A stretch of DNA of 64,000 nucleotides from NCBI RefSeq assembly GCF_000499845.2, contig NC_023749.2, positions 26,707,621 through 26,771,620 on the forward strand, given 5' to 3'. Both the position numbers and the translations under genes were made by a program. Positions 36,081 to 46,471 of this stretch are shown in pieces. The notes below the pieces were generated by a model that saw only the letters and a list, made by a program, of their open reading frames with translations, was not told the DNA's origin and searched no databases. How positions within the stretch are numbered: the first letter of the stretch is position 1; each line of letters starts with the position of its first letter. The DNA is from Phaseolus vulgaris (taxonomy: Eukaryota > Streptophyta > Magnoliopsida > Fabales > Fabaceae).

Positions 36081-36585
36081 TGTAATCCTTGTACTCTGTT
36101 GAACAAGTATTCGTTTCTGTGTTTGCTGAGATTGGTTGTGTGTTCTTGAGGGGATCAAGACCAGAAATCTTAGTGTTGGTGTGTTGACTAAGGAGAGTGT
36201 GTTTCTTGAGGTGTTCAAGGTCATTCTCTTGGTTGTTGTGTAAGTGATCAAGGTGTGATTGCTTAGTGGATTTCCTCAGGGTTCTGAGAAGACTGGATGT
36301 AGCTCTGGGTTTGGAGTGAACCAGTATAAACAACTGTGTACAATCTCTCTATCTCTAACTCTTTAAATTCAGTTTATTTTTGTTGTTTACTGGTATAAAC
36401 AACCGATTATTTCTACGAAACAACCGATTGTTTTTCTGGTACTACAACTTTTGATTGCTGTTTTGGTGAACTGAATTTCTGAATCAATTGTTTCCTGAGA
36501 TAAATTCATTCTAGTTTTGAAAAGTTTGCGAAAACCCTCTTTAAAAAATTCACCCCCCTCTAGTTTAAAGCCATCTTTTCTAACA
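36081..36585 (+). repeat. SIRE-like solo LTR, right part (continued from 24071)
   Basis: Continues the solo LTR after Element 2 and ends in TAACA at 36585, followed by TSD AAAGG (36586-36590). Contains one motif pair at about 36398-36438. Confidence 0.9.
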
Positions 36586-36633
36586 AAAGGGACACCCTAG
36601 AGGTCGTTTGCACTCCGATGCTCAAGTCAATAC
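36586..36633 (-). repeat. Tat-type LTR fragment, right part (continued from 23417)
   Basis: A 48-bp continuation of the old Tat LTR, cut by insertion of Element 4 at 36634. The rest should lie beyond the right edge of the window, after Element 4. Confidence 0.65.
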
Positions 36634-37744
36634 TGTTAGAATGGATGACTTTAAACTAGAGGGGGGGGGGTGAATGGTTTAAAGAGGGATTTCAAAAACT
36701 TTTAAGTCAAGAATGAAATTATCTCAAGAAACAGTTGATAAGGAATCCAGTTTGCCAAATCACAAAGCTAAAAGCACAACACCAGAAAAACAATCGGTTT
36801 TTTATACCAGTATACAAATATCAAAACTGAATTTAAAGAGTTAAGGGAGAGAGAGAATGCACACAGAGATTTATACTGGTTCACTCTAAACCCAGAGCTA
36901 CATCCAGTCTTCTCAGAAACCACTGAGGAATTCCACTAAGCAATCAAACCTAGATCACTTACAACACAACCCAGAAAGTGACCTTGATCCCCTCAAGACA
37001 CACACTTCTCTTGGCCAACACACCAACACTAAGAATGCTGATCTTGATCCCCTCAAGAACACACAACACTTCTCAGATAACACACAGAAGAAACTTGTTC
37101 AACAGATACAAGGATTACACTTGTTACAGAAGCAAATCTGAAATCAATACAAGCAGAAATCCTATCTCACACTCTTTGATCAATCTTAATCTCTAAGCGA
37201 TCTCAACTCTTTGAAAAACTCAAATTTGTTCTTGTAAAACCCAAATTTGTTTTACTGAATATATTCAAAGATGTTTGTTGTCAAATGTTAACAAACTTAT
37301 TCATTGCATTTAAAGATTGGTCAAAGCATTAAAGACTGGAGCGTAATCAGTTAAAACATTTAAAGCTTAGACAAAGCTTAAAACAGTTTTTCTGTTATGG
37401 TACCAACACCAACAATCGGTTGTTTCCACGAATCAATCGGTTGTTTTAGTTTTAACAGCTCAACCATTTGAAAAATAGTTTTCAACCTTTTCTAGAAACA
37501 CCTAAGTATAAAACAATCGGTTGTTTCGACAAAACAATCGGTTGTTTTTCACTATGTTTGAAAAACACTTTTCTTTTAAAAGATGGAGAATGCCTATGCT
37601 TTGGATTCAATCAAGAGTGGATTACGTAAACAATCTACCCCAGATCCTATCTAAGACAGCTCAACAACAGCAAGCACAACCAAGCCTTCAACATCTTTCA
37701 AAGGGTTTGGATTCTTCAAAGCTTGAACACCACTTGGTTTAACA
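36634..37744 (-). repeat. Element 4 3' LTR
   Basis: Plus-strand text starts TGTTAGAATGG and ends GGTTTAACA. It carries one collapsed and two full pairs of the AACAATCGGTTGTTT motif (about 36786-36802, 37411-37447 and 37510-37552). Confidence 0.9.
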
Positions 37745-38189
37745 ATCTCCCCCTATTTGATGAAGATAAATACCTTATGCTTGTGTTGTACCTGATTGAA
37801 TCGGAAGCAGTTCCTGCAAAGCACAGTTTTAAGCAAAAACACATAACTTCTGATATTTGGTTAGCACAGAAACAAATTTAGAGCTTCAGAATATAATATC
37901 AGAGTAAAGATCAAATAACAAACAAATATAGGAGCAAACACCTATAAGGTTTCACTCATCCAAACTGTTTTTGCAGAATAAGGAAAGAAAACTTAAACAC
38001 AACATATATCTCCCCCTATTTGTCTTCACAAATAGACAAAAAGAAGAGATAAACAAGATAATTTTTCTCAATACATCAAGCTAAAAATAGCAAAAGCAGA
38101 AACATAGAAACCTGATGCAACCACTAAAAACAATCGGTTGTTTCGATACATCAACCGGTTGTTTTTCTTCATTCATCATCATCAGCATA
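37745..38189 (-). other. Element 4 3' non-coding region with two polypurine-tract copies
   Basis: The true polypurine tract (plus ATCTCCCCCTATTTGA) abuts the LTR at 37745-37760. A second near-copy lies at about 38009-38022 and overlaps a perfect 8-bp hairpin, 38016-38035 (CTATTTGT, loop CTTC, ACAAATAG). A motif pair lies at 38128-38165. No ORF. Confidence 0.7.
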
Positions 38190-38855
38190 TTAATGATCAA
38201 AGATTTGGTTCTGTACTACCTCAACATGTTCATCTAGAGTCATGAAACGTGCATCCATGCTATCAAAACTGTTATCAATCCTCTGGAAATTGCTTGTACA
38301 CAGATCATGGAGATTTCTTTGATTCTCCGCAAAGCTATCAAGCCTATTCATCATGAGTTTTTCAAAAGAAGACATGGATTGCATTCTTTCTTCTTGATTT
38401 CCAGCACCAGCAGTAGGTCCAACATCTTGATGTGCTTCAGGTAGATCTTCATGTTGAAAATCCATATATGCAGCATGTTCATCTTGTTCATGATCAGCAG
38501 CAGCACTAGATGAGGCACCAAAGTCACCATCTTTGCTAATCCATTTGCCACCTACTTTGGTAAAACTCATTTTGCTGAGTGATCCATTGTTCAACTCTTG
38601 AGTTGACTTGACCAACTCAGATGTTTCATCCTCTAGATTCACTTCAAAATAGAGCAGAAACTTAGAAATCAAAACAACATATGGATAATGATAGTCACTT
38701 AACCTCATTGCCTTTTGCATGTGCCCTTTGATGACGTGTATCCAATCAATTCTGATCTTCTTCATAATGCAGAAGATGTACACCAGACCCTCTTCAGTAA
38801 GCACTGAGTGATTGCTCCCCCTTGGAGTTAGAATCCAAGTGACAATGAGGGCTAA
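38190..38855 (-). pseudogene. Element 4 second ORF, C-terminal half (split by Element 3)
   Basis: Open minus frame of about 220 codons ending in TAA at 38192-38190. It begins at the insertion junction and, with Element 3 and one target duplicate removed, continues in frame from 59484. Blocks such as IDWIHVIKGHMQKAMRLS and YPYVVLISKFLLYFEV are typical of legume proteins annotated as putative plant transposon protein domain; the name is from memory of the family and the function is unknown. The C-terminal 100 residues are acidic and low complexity, then a short heptad-like segment (about 38190-38330). Confidence 0.7.
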
Positions 38856-38860
38856 CAACC

Positions 38861-39707
38861 TGTTCCGCCCGGTTGACCTGGGTCGTCTTTACGAGCGACT
38901 TGTGCTCACGAGCTAGAGCACCTTCGTTTTCTCTTGTATATGAGTACCTGAAAAAAGAAGAACAAAGGGGCGCCCTCGCGGCTGTTTGCACTCCGACGAT
39001 CAAGTCAGCTAGCGAGAAACACCAAAGTGACTGGAAAACTGTATGATTATCTCAAGAACTGGAAATGTGTGGCTAAACTGTGTTGCCCTAATTGCCTTGT
39101 GCTCACAGCTGGGTGCACCGTCAAGAACAACTAGGGTTTAATGTTCTGAGTAACTTTATGAGAACTAGATTAAAGCATGTAAACTGTGAAAAGCGTACCT
39201 TACTAGGGTTCTTCGTGCCCTTTATATAGGTGAAAACCAGGGTTTACCTTTGTGTTGCTATTATTATCTAGGGTTCCTTGGAGAAGGTCCTTGCGCCGCT
39301 ATCCTTAGGATCTTAGCGTATCTGGCCCATGGGCTTCCCTTTTCTAGAGTGCAATGAATCATCTTGCGACTATTTGGGCTCTACCTTAGGTACTGTATTT
39401 CCCGCGCCATCATACTATTTGAGTCCCCTAATCAATCACGTGTCATGCATGCAACCTTCCTTGGAGATCTTTAATGAGCACGTGGGCATTGTCACGTGCC
39501 CCCTTTGACTTGATCGTTTACTCTGTGCGGAGGGTCCCACAGCGCCGCCACCCAACTTAGGGTTATTCCATCGTGTGGGCCCTCTTCTCTACTAAATGCT
39601 TCTGTCACGCGGGTTGACTTACCTTGGCGATAACCGACTATGTTGACTTCTGGGCCAGCTACCTTTCTTTTGTCCACGTCATCATACCTGATGACCTGGT
39701 CGGTACA
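38861..39707 (-). repeat. Element 3 3' LTR
   Basis: Left LTR of the minus-strand element; TATA box on the minus strand at 39238-39231. It has about 25 bp not present in the right LTR near 39107-39131. Confidence 0.92.
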
Positions 39708-39722
39708 CAAGCCCCCCAGTCT
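39708..39722 (-). promoter_or_regulatory. Element 3 polypurine tract
   Basis: Minus-strand AGACTGGGGGGCTTG directly before the 3' LTR, same as Elements 1 and 2. Confidence 0.85.
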
Positions 39723-40148
39723 TGAGCTGATAACTTGTGTTCAGCAAAAAGACTAAGGCCTCACCCTGCAGGCCCCGCGGCGTTCTGATCATGTGTCGCC
39801 TCCTGACCGATTGACGTGACATTCTCTGCGTCGCCGGCGTAGTGTACGCTTAAGGACTCTGACGACGTGATATTCTTTGAGCGAGAAAAGTGACACTTCA
39901 GTTTGCGCCTTAACTTCGCGACACGTGGCCCAGTCGTAGAACGTTTGCTTTAATTGCAGCGCTCGGATCTTTGAAAAACCTCGTACCTGAACTTTCTGCC
40001 TTTACCTCTTCTGTATCTTTCTTGCACTATTCATCTTTTCTCAAGAACTTCCCCTGTGTTCTTTCTTTGCCTTCTTCTTCTTCCTCTATCCTACTACTGA
40101 GCCCTTCCCCTTTGGTTTTTAGCTCCTTCACCGATAGCACGTTCTAAA
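39723..40148 (+). promoter_or_regulatory. Upstream region of the decayed antisense gene in Element 3
   Basis: G-box CACGTG at 39922-39927 within GCGACACGTGGCC, followed by pyrimidine-rich DNA ending TTTTTAG near 40122, a possible leader-intron acceptor before the ATG at 40149. Related to 51760-51960 of Element N. Confidence 0.4.
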
Positions 40149-40906
40149 ATGCCTGCCAACCCTGCTTCTTCCAGAGCGGCTCATAAAGATCTTTACCCTT
40201 GGGCTTCGAGTGAACTCCTTGACGAGTATTCTTGCTTACTTTCTACTAGGGCGGGAGAAGCGTGTTCCTATAACCGTCGTGCCTTCGCAAAGAGGCATGA
40301 TGATGACATCGTCGTGCTCCCTTGTTCCATAGGGGAGCCGGTGTGCGGGGATGAACGATCCAATAATGGGGTTCCCTTTTTCTATTTTTACCAAGTAGTC
40401 TTTAAGTGCGTCCGCGTACGCCTTCCCTTCTCCAGGTTCGAGAGGGAGCTGTTAACAAAGATGAACACTGCCTCAGCCCAACTGTATCCTAACAGTTAGG
40501 CCTTCGTGAAGGCCTTTGACATCCTGTTTGGCTTTCTTGGATGTGCACCCTCCGTAGATATTTTCCTTCACTTCTTCGAGGTGAAGAGGTAGAGAAACAA
40601 CCTATGGGTAACTCTTAGTAACATTCCTGGCAAGATTCTCTTGACCCCTTTCCAGCAAACCTTCAGAGAGTGGAAAGGTAGATTCTTCAAGGTGTGTTGT
40701 TCCAGTCTTGTGCCTTCTGCTCTAGACGGCTTCCCTTTGTATTGGACAAAGGACGCCGAGCCTTGAAAGCTAGGACTCTCAAGAAGCTGTCCCCAAGGGA
40801 TCAGGAGGCTTGCAAGATCCTGGCGGGTGCTGGATGTCTCGACGCGGCTGCCTTGATAAGTTTAGAGTACAACGCCGAGCTTTTGGGAAAATACATATGT
40901 GCGTGA
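40149..40906 (+). pseudogene. Element 3 first antisense gene copy, decayed
   Basis: Diverged relative of the aORF N-terminal domain: DLYPWASSELL, VRLPFSRFERELLTKMN, NLWVTLSNIPGK and GFPLYWTKDAEP align with the copies at 25406 and 42215. An in-frame TAG at 40497-40499 stands where others have Trp, another TAG occurs near 40590, and a frameshift lies near 40770, after which KARTLKKLSPRDQEACK is readable in another frame. No clear coiled-coil exon follows. It is more distant from the intact copies than they are from each other, so it is not a recent tandem duplicate. Confidence 0.7.
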
Positions 40907-41670
40907 GGCTTTCCTTATAACCCTCATTCTTTCTGTTCTTGCTGGACCTTTGTGGGATTTGCTCAGAAGTACTTTGCTTCGTGTCTGTCTCTTACTGTAT
41001 TTACTCCTTTCCCCTTTTTTTTTTCTTTTTATACGTAGGTTCGAAGATAAATGATCATCAGAGAGCATTGCTGACTCCGGCTTTGAGGTTCGGAGACAGG
41101 GCTTCTTCGTCGCATTGCTCGAACTCTGGGGGCCACTGATGAGTGACATGTTCTTGCTTCCCGTGTAGACATTAGGATGTGTGTAGGCCTATATTTTCAT
41201 CTTGCACCTGTTATAAACTCCGTCTGTAACCCTAACGCTGACTTTACGTTTTTCATCACGCTGAATGTTGTCCGACCTATACTTGCATGCTTACGTTCCT
41301 TGCCATGCGGCGCGCGTTACTCCCGATATTCCCTTCGTTATGTTTGGTGTGACCTTATTTCTTAAATACCTTACTCATGGCCCTGCCCGGCCTTCATTTT
41401 TTTGTGAGGGATGCCTGCTCATTTGAGCTTTCTTACTTGAACCTTCGGCGTTTTCGCCCTGAGCTTATTGGGATAGTTAGCGATGTGCTGCTTGTAGCGA
41501 CGTCAGACCGCCTGGTCTTTTATCTGGCGATGACACTGCCGGCGATCGCTCACATGGCAAACCGCCTCCTACACGACCGGCGATCATACGCAGTTCTCGA
41601 TCATGTCATCGCCCTTGATGACTCGACTGATATGCGGGCTGTGATTCTTCTACCGAGGAGGATAAGTTAA
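40907..41670. other. Spacer between the two antisense gene copies
   Basis: About 760 bp. A T-rich tract ending in TACGTAG near 41039 could be an old intron acceptor of the decayed copy, followed by a short remnant up to about 41150. The rest has short ORFs only, and I recognise nothing in them. Confidence 0.4.
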
Positions 41671-41956
41671 ACCCCGACGATCTACGTGGCTTCGCGCGCT
41701 AACGCTCACGCTGGCAACTGATTTGACACTTCACCAACCCCTCCCCATCAACTGACACGTGGACTCATCGATGGTCATTATCTTGTGTCGTTTGCGCTTC
41801 TCGTAACATTCAAAACTCTAAAAATTCTCGCACCACTACACTGTTTTATCATCTTTCTTCTTCACCTTCAAACTTTCTATACGCTCTGGTGAACGCTTGT
41901 GAACGCTTTGACTCCTTAATCATCGTTTCTCCGCACGCTCCTTCGATCATCAAAAG
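41671..41956 (+). promoter_or_regulatory. Promoter and 5' UTR region of the second antisense gene in Element 3
   Basis: G-box CACGTG at 41756-41761, 195 bp before the splice donor at 41957. Collinear with 24826-25164 of Element 2 (the GACACGTGG and TCATC words are shared). Confidence 0.45.
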
Positions 41957-42207
41957 GTGACCTTTTTACTACTCTCGCTAGTGTTCATCGCATTTTAATC
42001 GGCTTGCATCATCCATTAACTGCTTGGAGCATACGTTGTGGGCTGCTTGTTTTCTATCTTGCGTTTTTCTGCGTTTTAGGTTTTTCCTTTTCCTCTCCGC
42101 GACCTCCTTTGTTCATGCTGTTTTCCTTTTCCGTCTTTCAATCGAGTCATTCCGTTTATCAACCCTCTGTTTTTCCCTTTTTCATTTCCTTGTTGTCTTC
42201 CCTGCAG
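41957..42207 (+). other. Element 3 aORF 5' UTR intron
   Basis: Donor AAAAG|GTGACC and acceptor CCTGCAG at 42201-42207, seven bases before the ATG; 251 bp. Position conserved with Elements 1 and 2 although the intron sequence has diverged. Confidence 0.65.
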
Positions 42208-42214
42208 TTTCTCG

Positions 42215-44609
42215 ATGGCTCGTGCGGGGGCTACACCAAACAACCCTGCCCCCTCTCGAAACCCTCCTCCAAAGTCACGTAAACAACCTTCTTCAGGAAA
42301 CCCCTCCACATCTCACAACCCACCTAGAGATCCCGCTATCCTTTCAAACCGGGCTCAGAGGCCTGCGCCCTCTCAACCTAACCAACTGCAATCAACCTCC
42401 CCACAAGCCAACGCCACTGTACGCCCTACTTCTGACTATAAACTGTTGTACCCAAGGGCTCCTCCAGCCTTGCTGAATGAGACTTCCTTGATCAATACTG
42501 AGGCCACCATTCACTGTTTGAGAGATAAGATCCATCTTACCTTTCATAAGGAGCACGACGACAAGGTCGCCATTCGTCCTTGTCCTCCTGGGGAACCTGT
42601 CTGTACTGATAATGATGGCAACGATGGCCACCCTTTCTGCTTCATCTACGCAACCGTATTCAAGAAGGTTAGGCTCAGGTTCCCTTTCACTCGTTTCGAG
42701 AGGGAGCTCCTAACCGAGCTTGATATTGCCCCTGCCCAGCTGCACCCCAACGGCTGGGCGTTTATCACAGCGTACCAAATTGTCTGTGCCCGCCTAGGCC
42801 ATCCTGCCTCCGTAGATGTGTTCTTATTTCTGTTCGAGGCTAAAAACCCAGGGGATCGCCTATGGGTAAGCCTCAATGGAATTGCCGAGAGGTCCATCCT
42901 CTCAATCTTCCAGCAATCTTATAAGGACTGGAAGGGTAAGTTTGTCCGTGTTTGCTGCAATGACCGGGGTCTTGGACTTCTTGACGGGTTCCCCTTGTAC
43001 TGGGTTAACAAGGGAAAGAAAGATTCTAAGGATCATTTTCGGAAAGCTAGGAGTCCAGAGAGGATGGGGGAGCTTGACTTGTGCAACTTCTGGAAAGAAG
43101 TTGCCTCCACCAATACCACCTTGTCCACCCCCTCAATCATCAAGTTCGAATTCTATGAGGATCAACTAGACTTTTACATAGGTCTGCCCTTCTGTTCTAT
43201 TTGGATTTCTCTTCCTATGCCAAGTCCACTTTGCCCTTTATCACACTTATCTGCATTACACTGTCCCTCGTTTATTCTTGGCTGCTTGGTCCCTGTATTA
43301 CCGATTACCTGAAACTGGATTGATTTGTAAACACTGATCTCTTTGTGCAGATACCATGCTGGGAAAAGATCATATGGCCAGGCTACGCTCCTTAGCCAAG
43401 CGTCACAATCTCGCAGCGGGTTCTCAGACTGTCTCGAATTCTATCGCGGAAGCTGCCGTTGCTCGGGGCGAGCTCCCTCCTACGGGCTCACCTTCCCTCG
43501 TCGCCCCTCCTGCCCCTGTAAGAAAGAAACTGCCACCAAAGAGGGCCAAGAGGAAAATCCCCACAGTGGTGTCGGACGAAGGGGAGCACGAGAGTACTGA
43601 AGGTGGGCTTGTCTGTAAAAGGAACAGGGCGACCACCGCCGAGCCGCCAGCAATCGAAAGTGCCGGTCCAGATTACGCGAAGAACCCCCCTAGTGCCTCC
43701 ACACCCTTTGAGAGCGCTGGGGACACTCTGCCGTCAAATACTTCAGCTGTTGAAGGCATTCCGATTCAGGTTGTGGATGTTCAATCGTCCCCCCAACCTG
43801 TAGTGGAGGCAAACGTATCGCCGCCGCGTCCCGATGCTTCCTTGATCGTTCACTCCTATGAGGGTGGTGGCGAGAACTAACCCTCAACCCCTCTCCCAAT
43901 TCCTTCTCTTCCAGCCCCTGTTGAGGAGGTTTTGAAAGCCCACGCCGCTTACCTCAGTGCTATGACTACTGAGTGTGTAGAGAAGCGCATGCACCAGATG
44001 ATGGGCGAGGCTCTAAAGGACTCCTTAAACCAGTATGAATCCGAAGCCGGTGCTGTGAAGGACCAAGTCCAACAACTTAAGCGTGACCTCACGATGCGGG
44101 GGTTGGAATTTTCGCGGTTAGAGAACGCTCTGAAGGACAAGCTGCAGAATGAACGCAAAAATGGCGCTGAGCTACACAAGAAGCTCAATGACAAACTCTT
44201 AGAGGTCGCTGAACTCGAAAGCAGGCTCGTGCCTCAGCAGGAACAGATAGCGGACCTGGAGGAGGCTCTCGAGGCAAAAAAGGCCTACGTGAATGAGCTC
44301 GAATCCAAGTCGATTGAGAGGGAGGACCTACTGGGCAAGATCGAAGCCGAGAAAAACCAAAAGTCCAAGGAACTGAGCGAGAAAGATAAGGAGCTGAATG
44401 AGTCTGCAGCAAAGCTTGCCCATGCGCTCGAGGAGAATGAAAAACTGAAGAAACAAATTGAAGAACTCGACCTCAGTGCTGCAAACGTCCTGACTTCCGG
44501 GTTTGGTGCGGCCTTGGAGCAATTCGCTTGCGTTTATCCCGACTTGGACCTCTCTCAGTTCTCGATTTGCCATGAAGTGGTAGACGGCAAAATTGCACCT
44601 TCAGATTAA
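42215..44609 (+). pseudogene. Element 3 second antisense gene (aORF), two coding exons, one nonsense codon
   Basis: Coding exon A 42215-43181, intron 43182-43350 (GT..AG, phase 1), exon B 43351-44609; joined 2226 nt, 741 residues plus stop. The N-terminal Pro/Ser/Asn-rich segment precedes the conserved domain with LRFPFTRFERELLTELD, DVFLFLFEAKNPGDRLW and FQQSYKDWKGKF. Exon B has basic clusters, a low-complexity linker, a TAA at 43878-43880, then a long coiled coil (about 43950-44480) and the tail QFACVYPDLDLS and EVVDGKIAP. Apart from that stop the frame is open in both exons despite clear divergence from the Element 1 and 2 proteins. That suggests the family was kept under selection until recently; this needs a dN/dS test. 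Confidence 0.85.
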
Positions 44610-45329
44610 CCATCCCATTTGCCGTTAAAACACCCTGAAAGACTTATATTCGCCCTTGGTTTATGTGTAACGAATCTATTTGCAACGACTTTCTCTTTAT
44701 TCAAAACTGCTTTAATATACGCGCATGACCTCGCCTTTATCTGTCACGTAATTGTCTGATCCGATATAACCGACTGACTTTGCTTTAAAGAAATCGGCTT
44801 AGCGCCAATGGGCAATAACGTGGGTCAGTCTTAGTATCTGAAATCTAGCTTGCCTGATCTGCCAAGTGCCATGCGCCTTTCTATGTTATCACAAAGTCGC
44901 AGGCTTCTTTGGATGCTATTTTCCTTTTTATCTGCCAAGGCGTCCTCTGGGGAGCGGCTTCATATCTTGAACTATCAATCTGGGAGGAGAGCTGCCTTTA
45001 ACGGACCCCCCTCTGTTATCCCTGAGCTTTTAATCCGAAACGACTTGATCTGGGTAGTGAGGTGTCTTTTACGGACCTACCTCAGCCATCCTGTGACTTC
45101 TTGCGCCCTGATAACTTATCTGTTGTGCGATCACCTGATAACCTGGTTGGTTTCTCTCAACCCAATTAACTTAGCACAAACTGGTGCTTAATTTCCTGGA
45201 AATCAACTTATCTCGAACAAACGGTTAGTCTATAGCAATAACATTTGACACGACATTACATACTGAGCAGTAGGCCGGAGCCATCTTTAGTATTTGAAAT
45301 CTCGCTTGCCTGATCTGCTAAGCGACATG
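44610..45329. other. Element 3 spacer, 3' side of antisense gene
   Basis: About 720 bp, no supported ORF. Two near-repeats of a GATCTGC(C/T)AAG block occur near 44855 and 45313, suggesting an older duplication. Likely 3' UTR region. Confidence 0.4.
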
Positions 45330-46240
45330 CGTGTTCTGTTCTTTCCTGCACCTGTTCTAGGCGAGGAGAATTTATCTTATAACTATTTAAGTGACCTCGG
45401 CTTCGCTCGAGGGCGAGGAGGTTTTTCTCTGGTGCCTCAACTTGCCCAGGGTCTGCCAAGATGCACTGAGGACCTTTAATCTCATCTTGCCTGAACTCAC
45501 TCGAGGCTGAGGAGGACTTTCTCTGGTGCCTCAACTTGCCCAGGGGCTGCCTGGATGCATTGAGGACCTTTAATCTCATCTTGCCTGAACTCACTCGAGG
45601 GTGAGGAGGACTTTCTCTGGTGCCTCAACTTGCCCAGGGGTCTGCCTGGATGCACTCAGGACCTTTAATATCATCTTGCCTGAACTCACTCGAGGGTGAG
45701 GAGGACTTTCTCTGGTACCTCAACTTGCCCAGGGGTCTGCCTGGATGCACTGAGGACCTTTAATCTCATCTTGCCTGAACTCACTCGAGGGTGAAGAGGA
45801 CTTTCTCTGGTGCCTCAACTTGCCCAGGGGTCTGCCTGGATGCACTGAGGACCTTTAATCTCATCTTCCCTGAACTCACTCGAGGGTGAGGAGTACTTTC
45901 TCTGGTGCCTCAACTTGCCCAGGGGTTTGCCTGGATGCACTGAGGACCTTTAATGTCATCTGGTACCGGGGCTAGCTATTCATACTTGAGGAGAGGGCGT
46001 CCCGAAGGAATCCCTTAACCCCTGCTCAAGGACTAGGCGCCCGGGTTTTAACTGTTATCTGGTACCGGGGCTAGTTATTCATACTTGTGGAGGGGGCGTC
46101 CCGAAGGAATCCCTTAACCCCTGCTCAAGGACTAGGAGCCCAGGTTTTAACTGTTATCAGAACTCTCGCCTATACTCGCTACAGGCGAGTAGGACTTCTT
46201 AATCTGTTCTCGCCTATACTCGTTCTAGGCGAGTAGGACT
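45330..46240. repeat. Element 3 tandem repeat arrays
   Basis: Six units of 94-95 bp (CTCTGG starts at 45427, 45521, 45615, 45710, 45805, 45900), then two units of 99 bp (45960-46058 and 46059-46157; GGTACCGGGGCTAG). Two short hairpin units follow near 46166 and 46209 (CTCGCC...GGCGAG). Position matches the arrays of Elements 1 and 2, but unit sequence and length differ. Confidence 0.9.
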
Positions 46241-46471
46241 TTTAGTTTGACTTTCACCTCCGATCGCCAGGTGACGATGAGGGTTTGAAAATTTTAACTT
46301 TCACATTTGCACTAAACTATGTAGAGGCGACAAGGGCTCTCTGCAAATACTTAAAAAGATAAGCGTGCATTTAAATAACTCTGGGAACTTTGATAAACTT
46401 TCAAAACTTTTATTAGGTGGCCTCATTAAAAAACCCTTTTCGGGGAAAAAGAGTGCCCCCTTGAAAATGTT
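46241..46471 (-). other. Element 3 post-pol spacer
   Basis: Collinear with 29286-29527 of Element 2, including the G-rich block near 46450. No gene. Confidence 0.4.

Noticed and set aside
36978..37196. 72-codon frame in Element 4's LTR, similar to 62951-63169
   Set aside because: Similarity follows from the LTRs being copies. The frame is low complexity and arises from short direct repeats (CTTGATCCCCTCAAG); no domain or start context supports coding.
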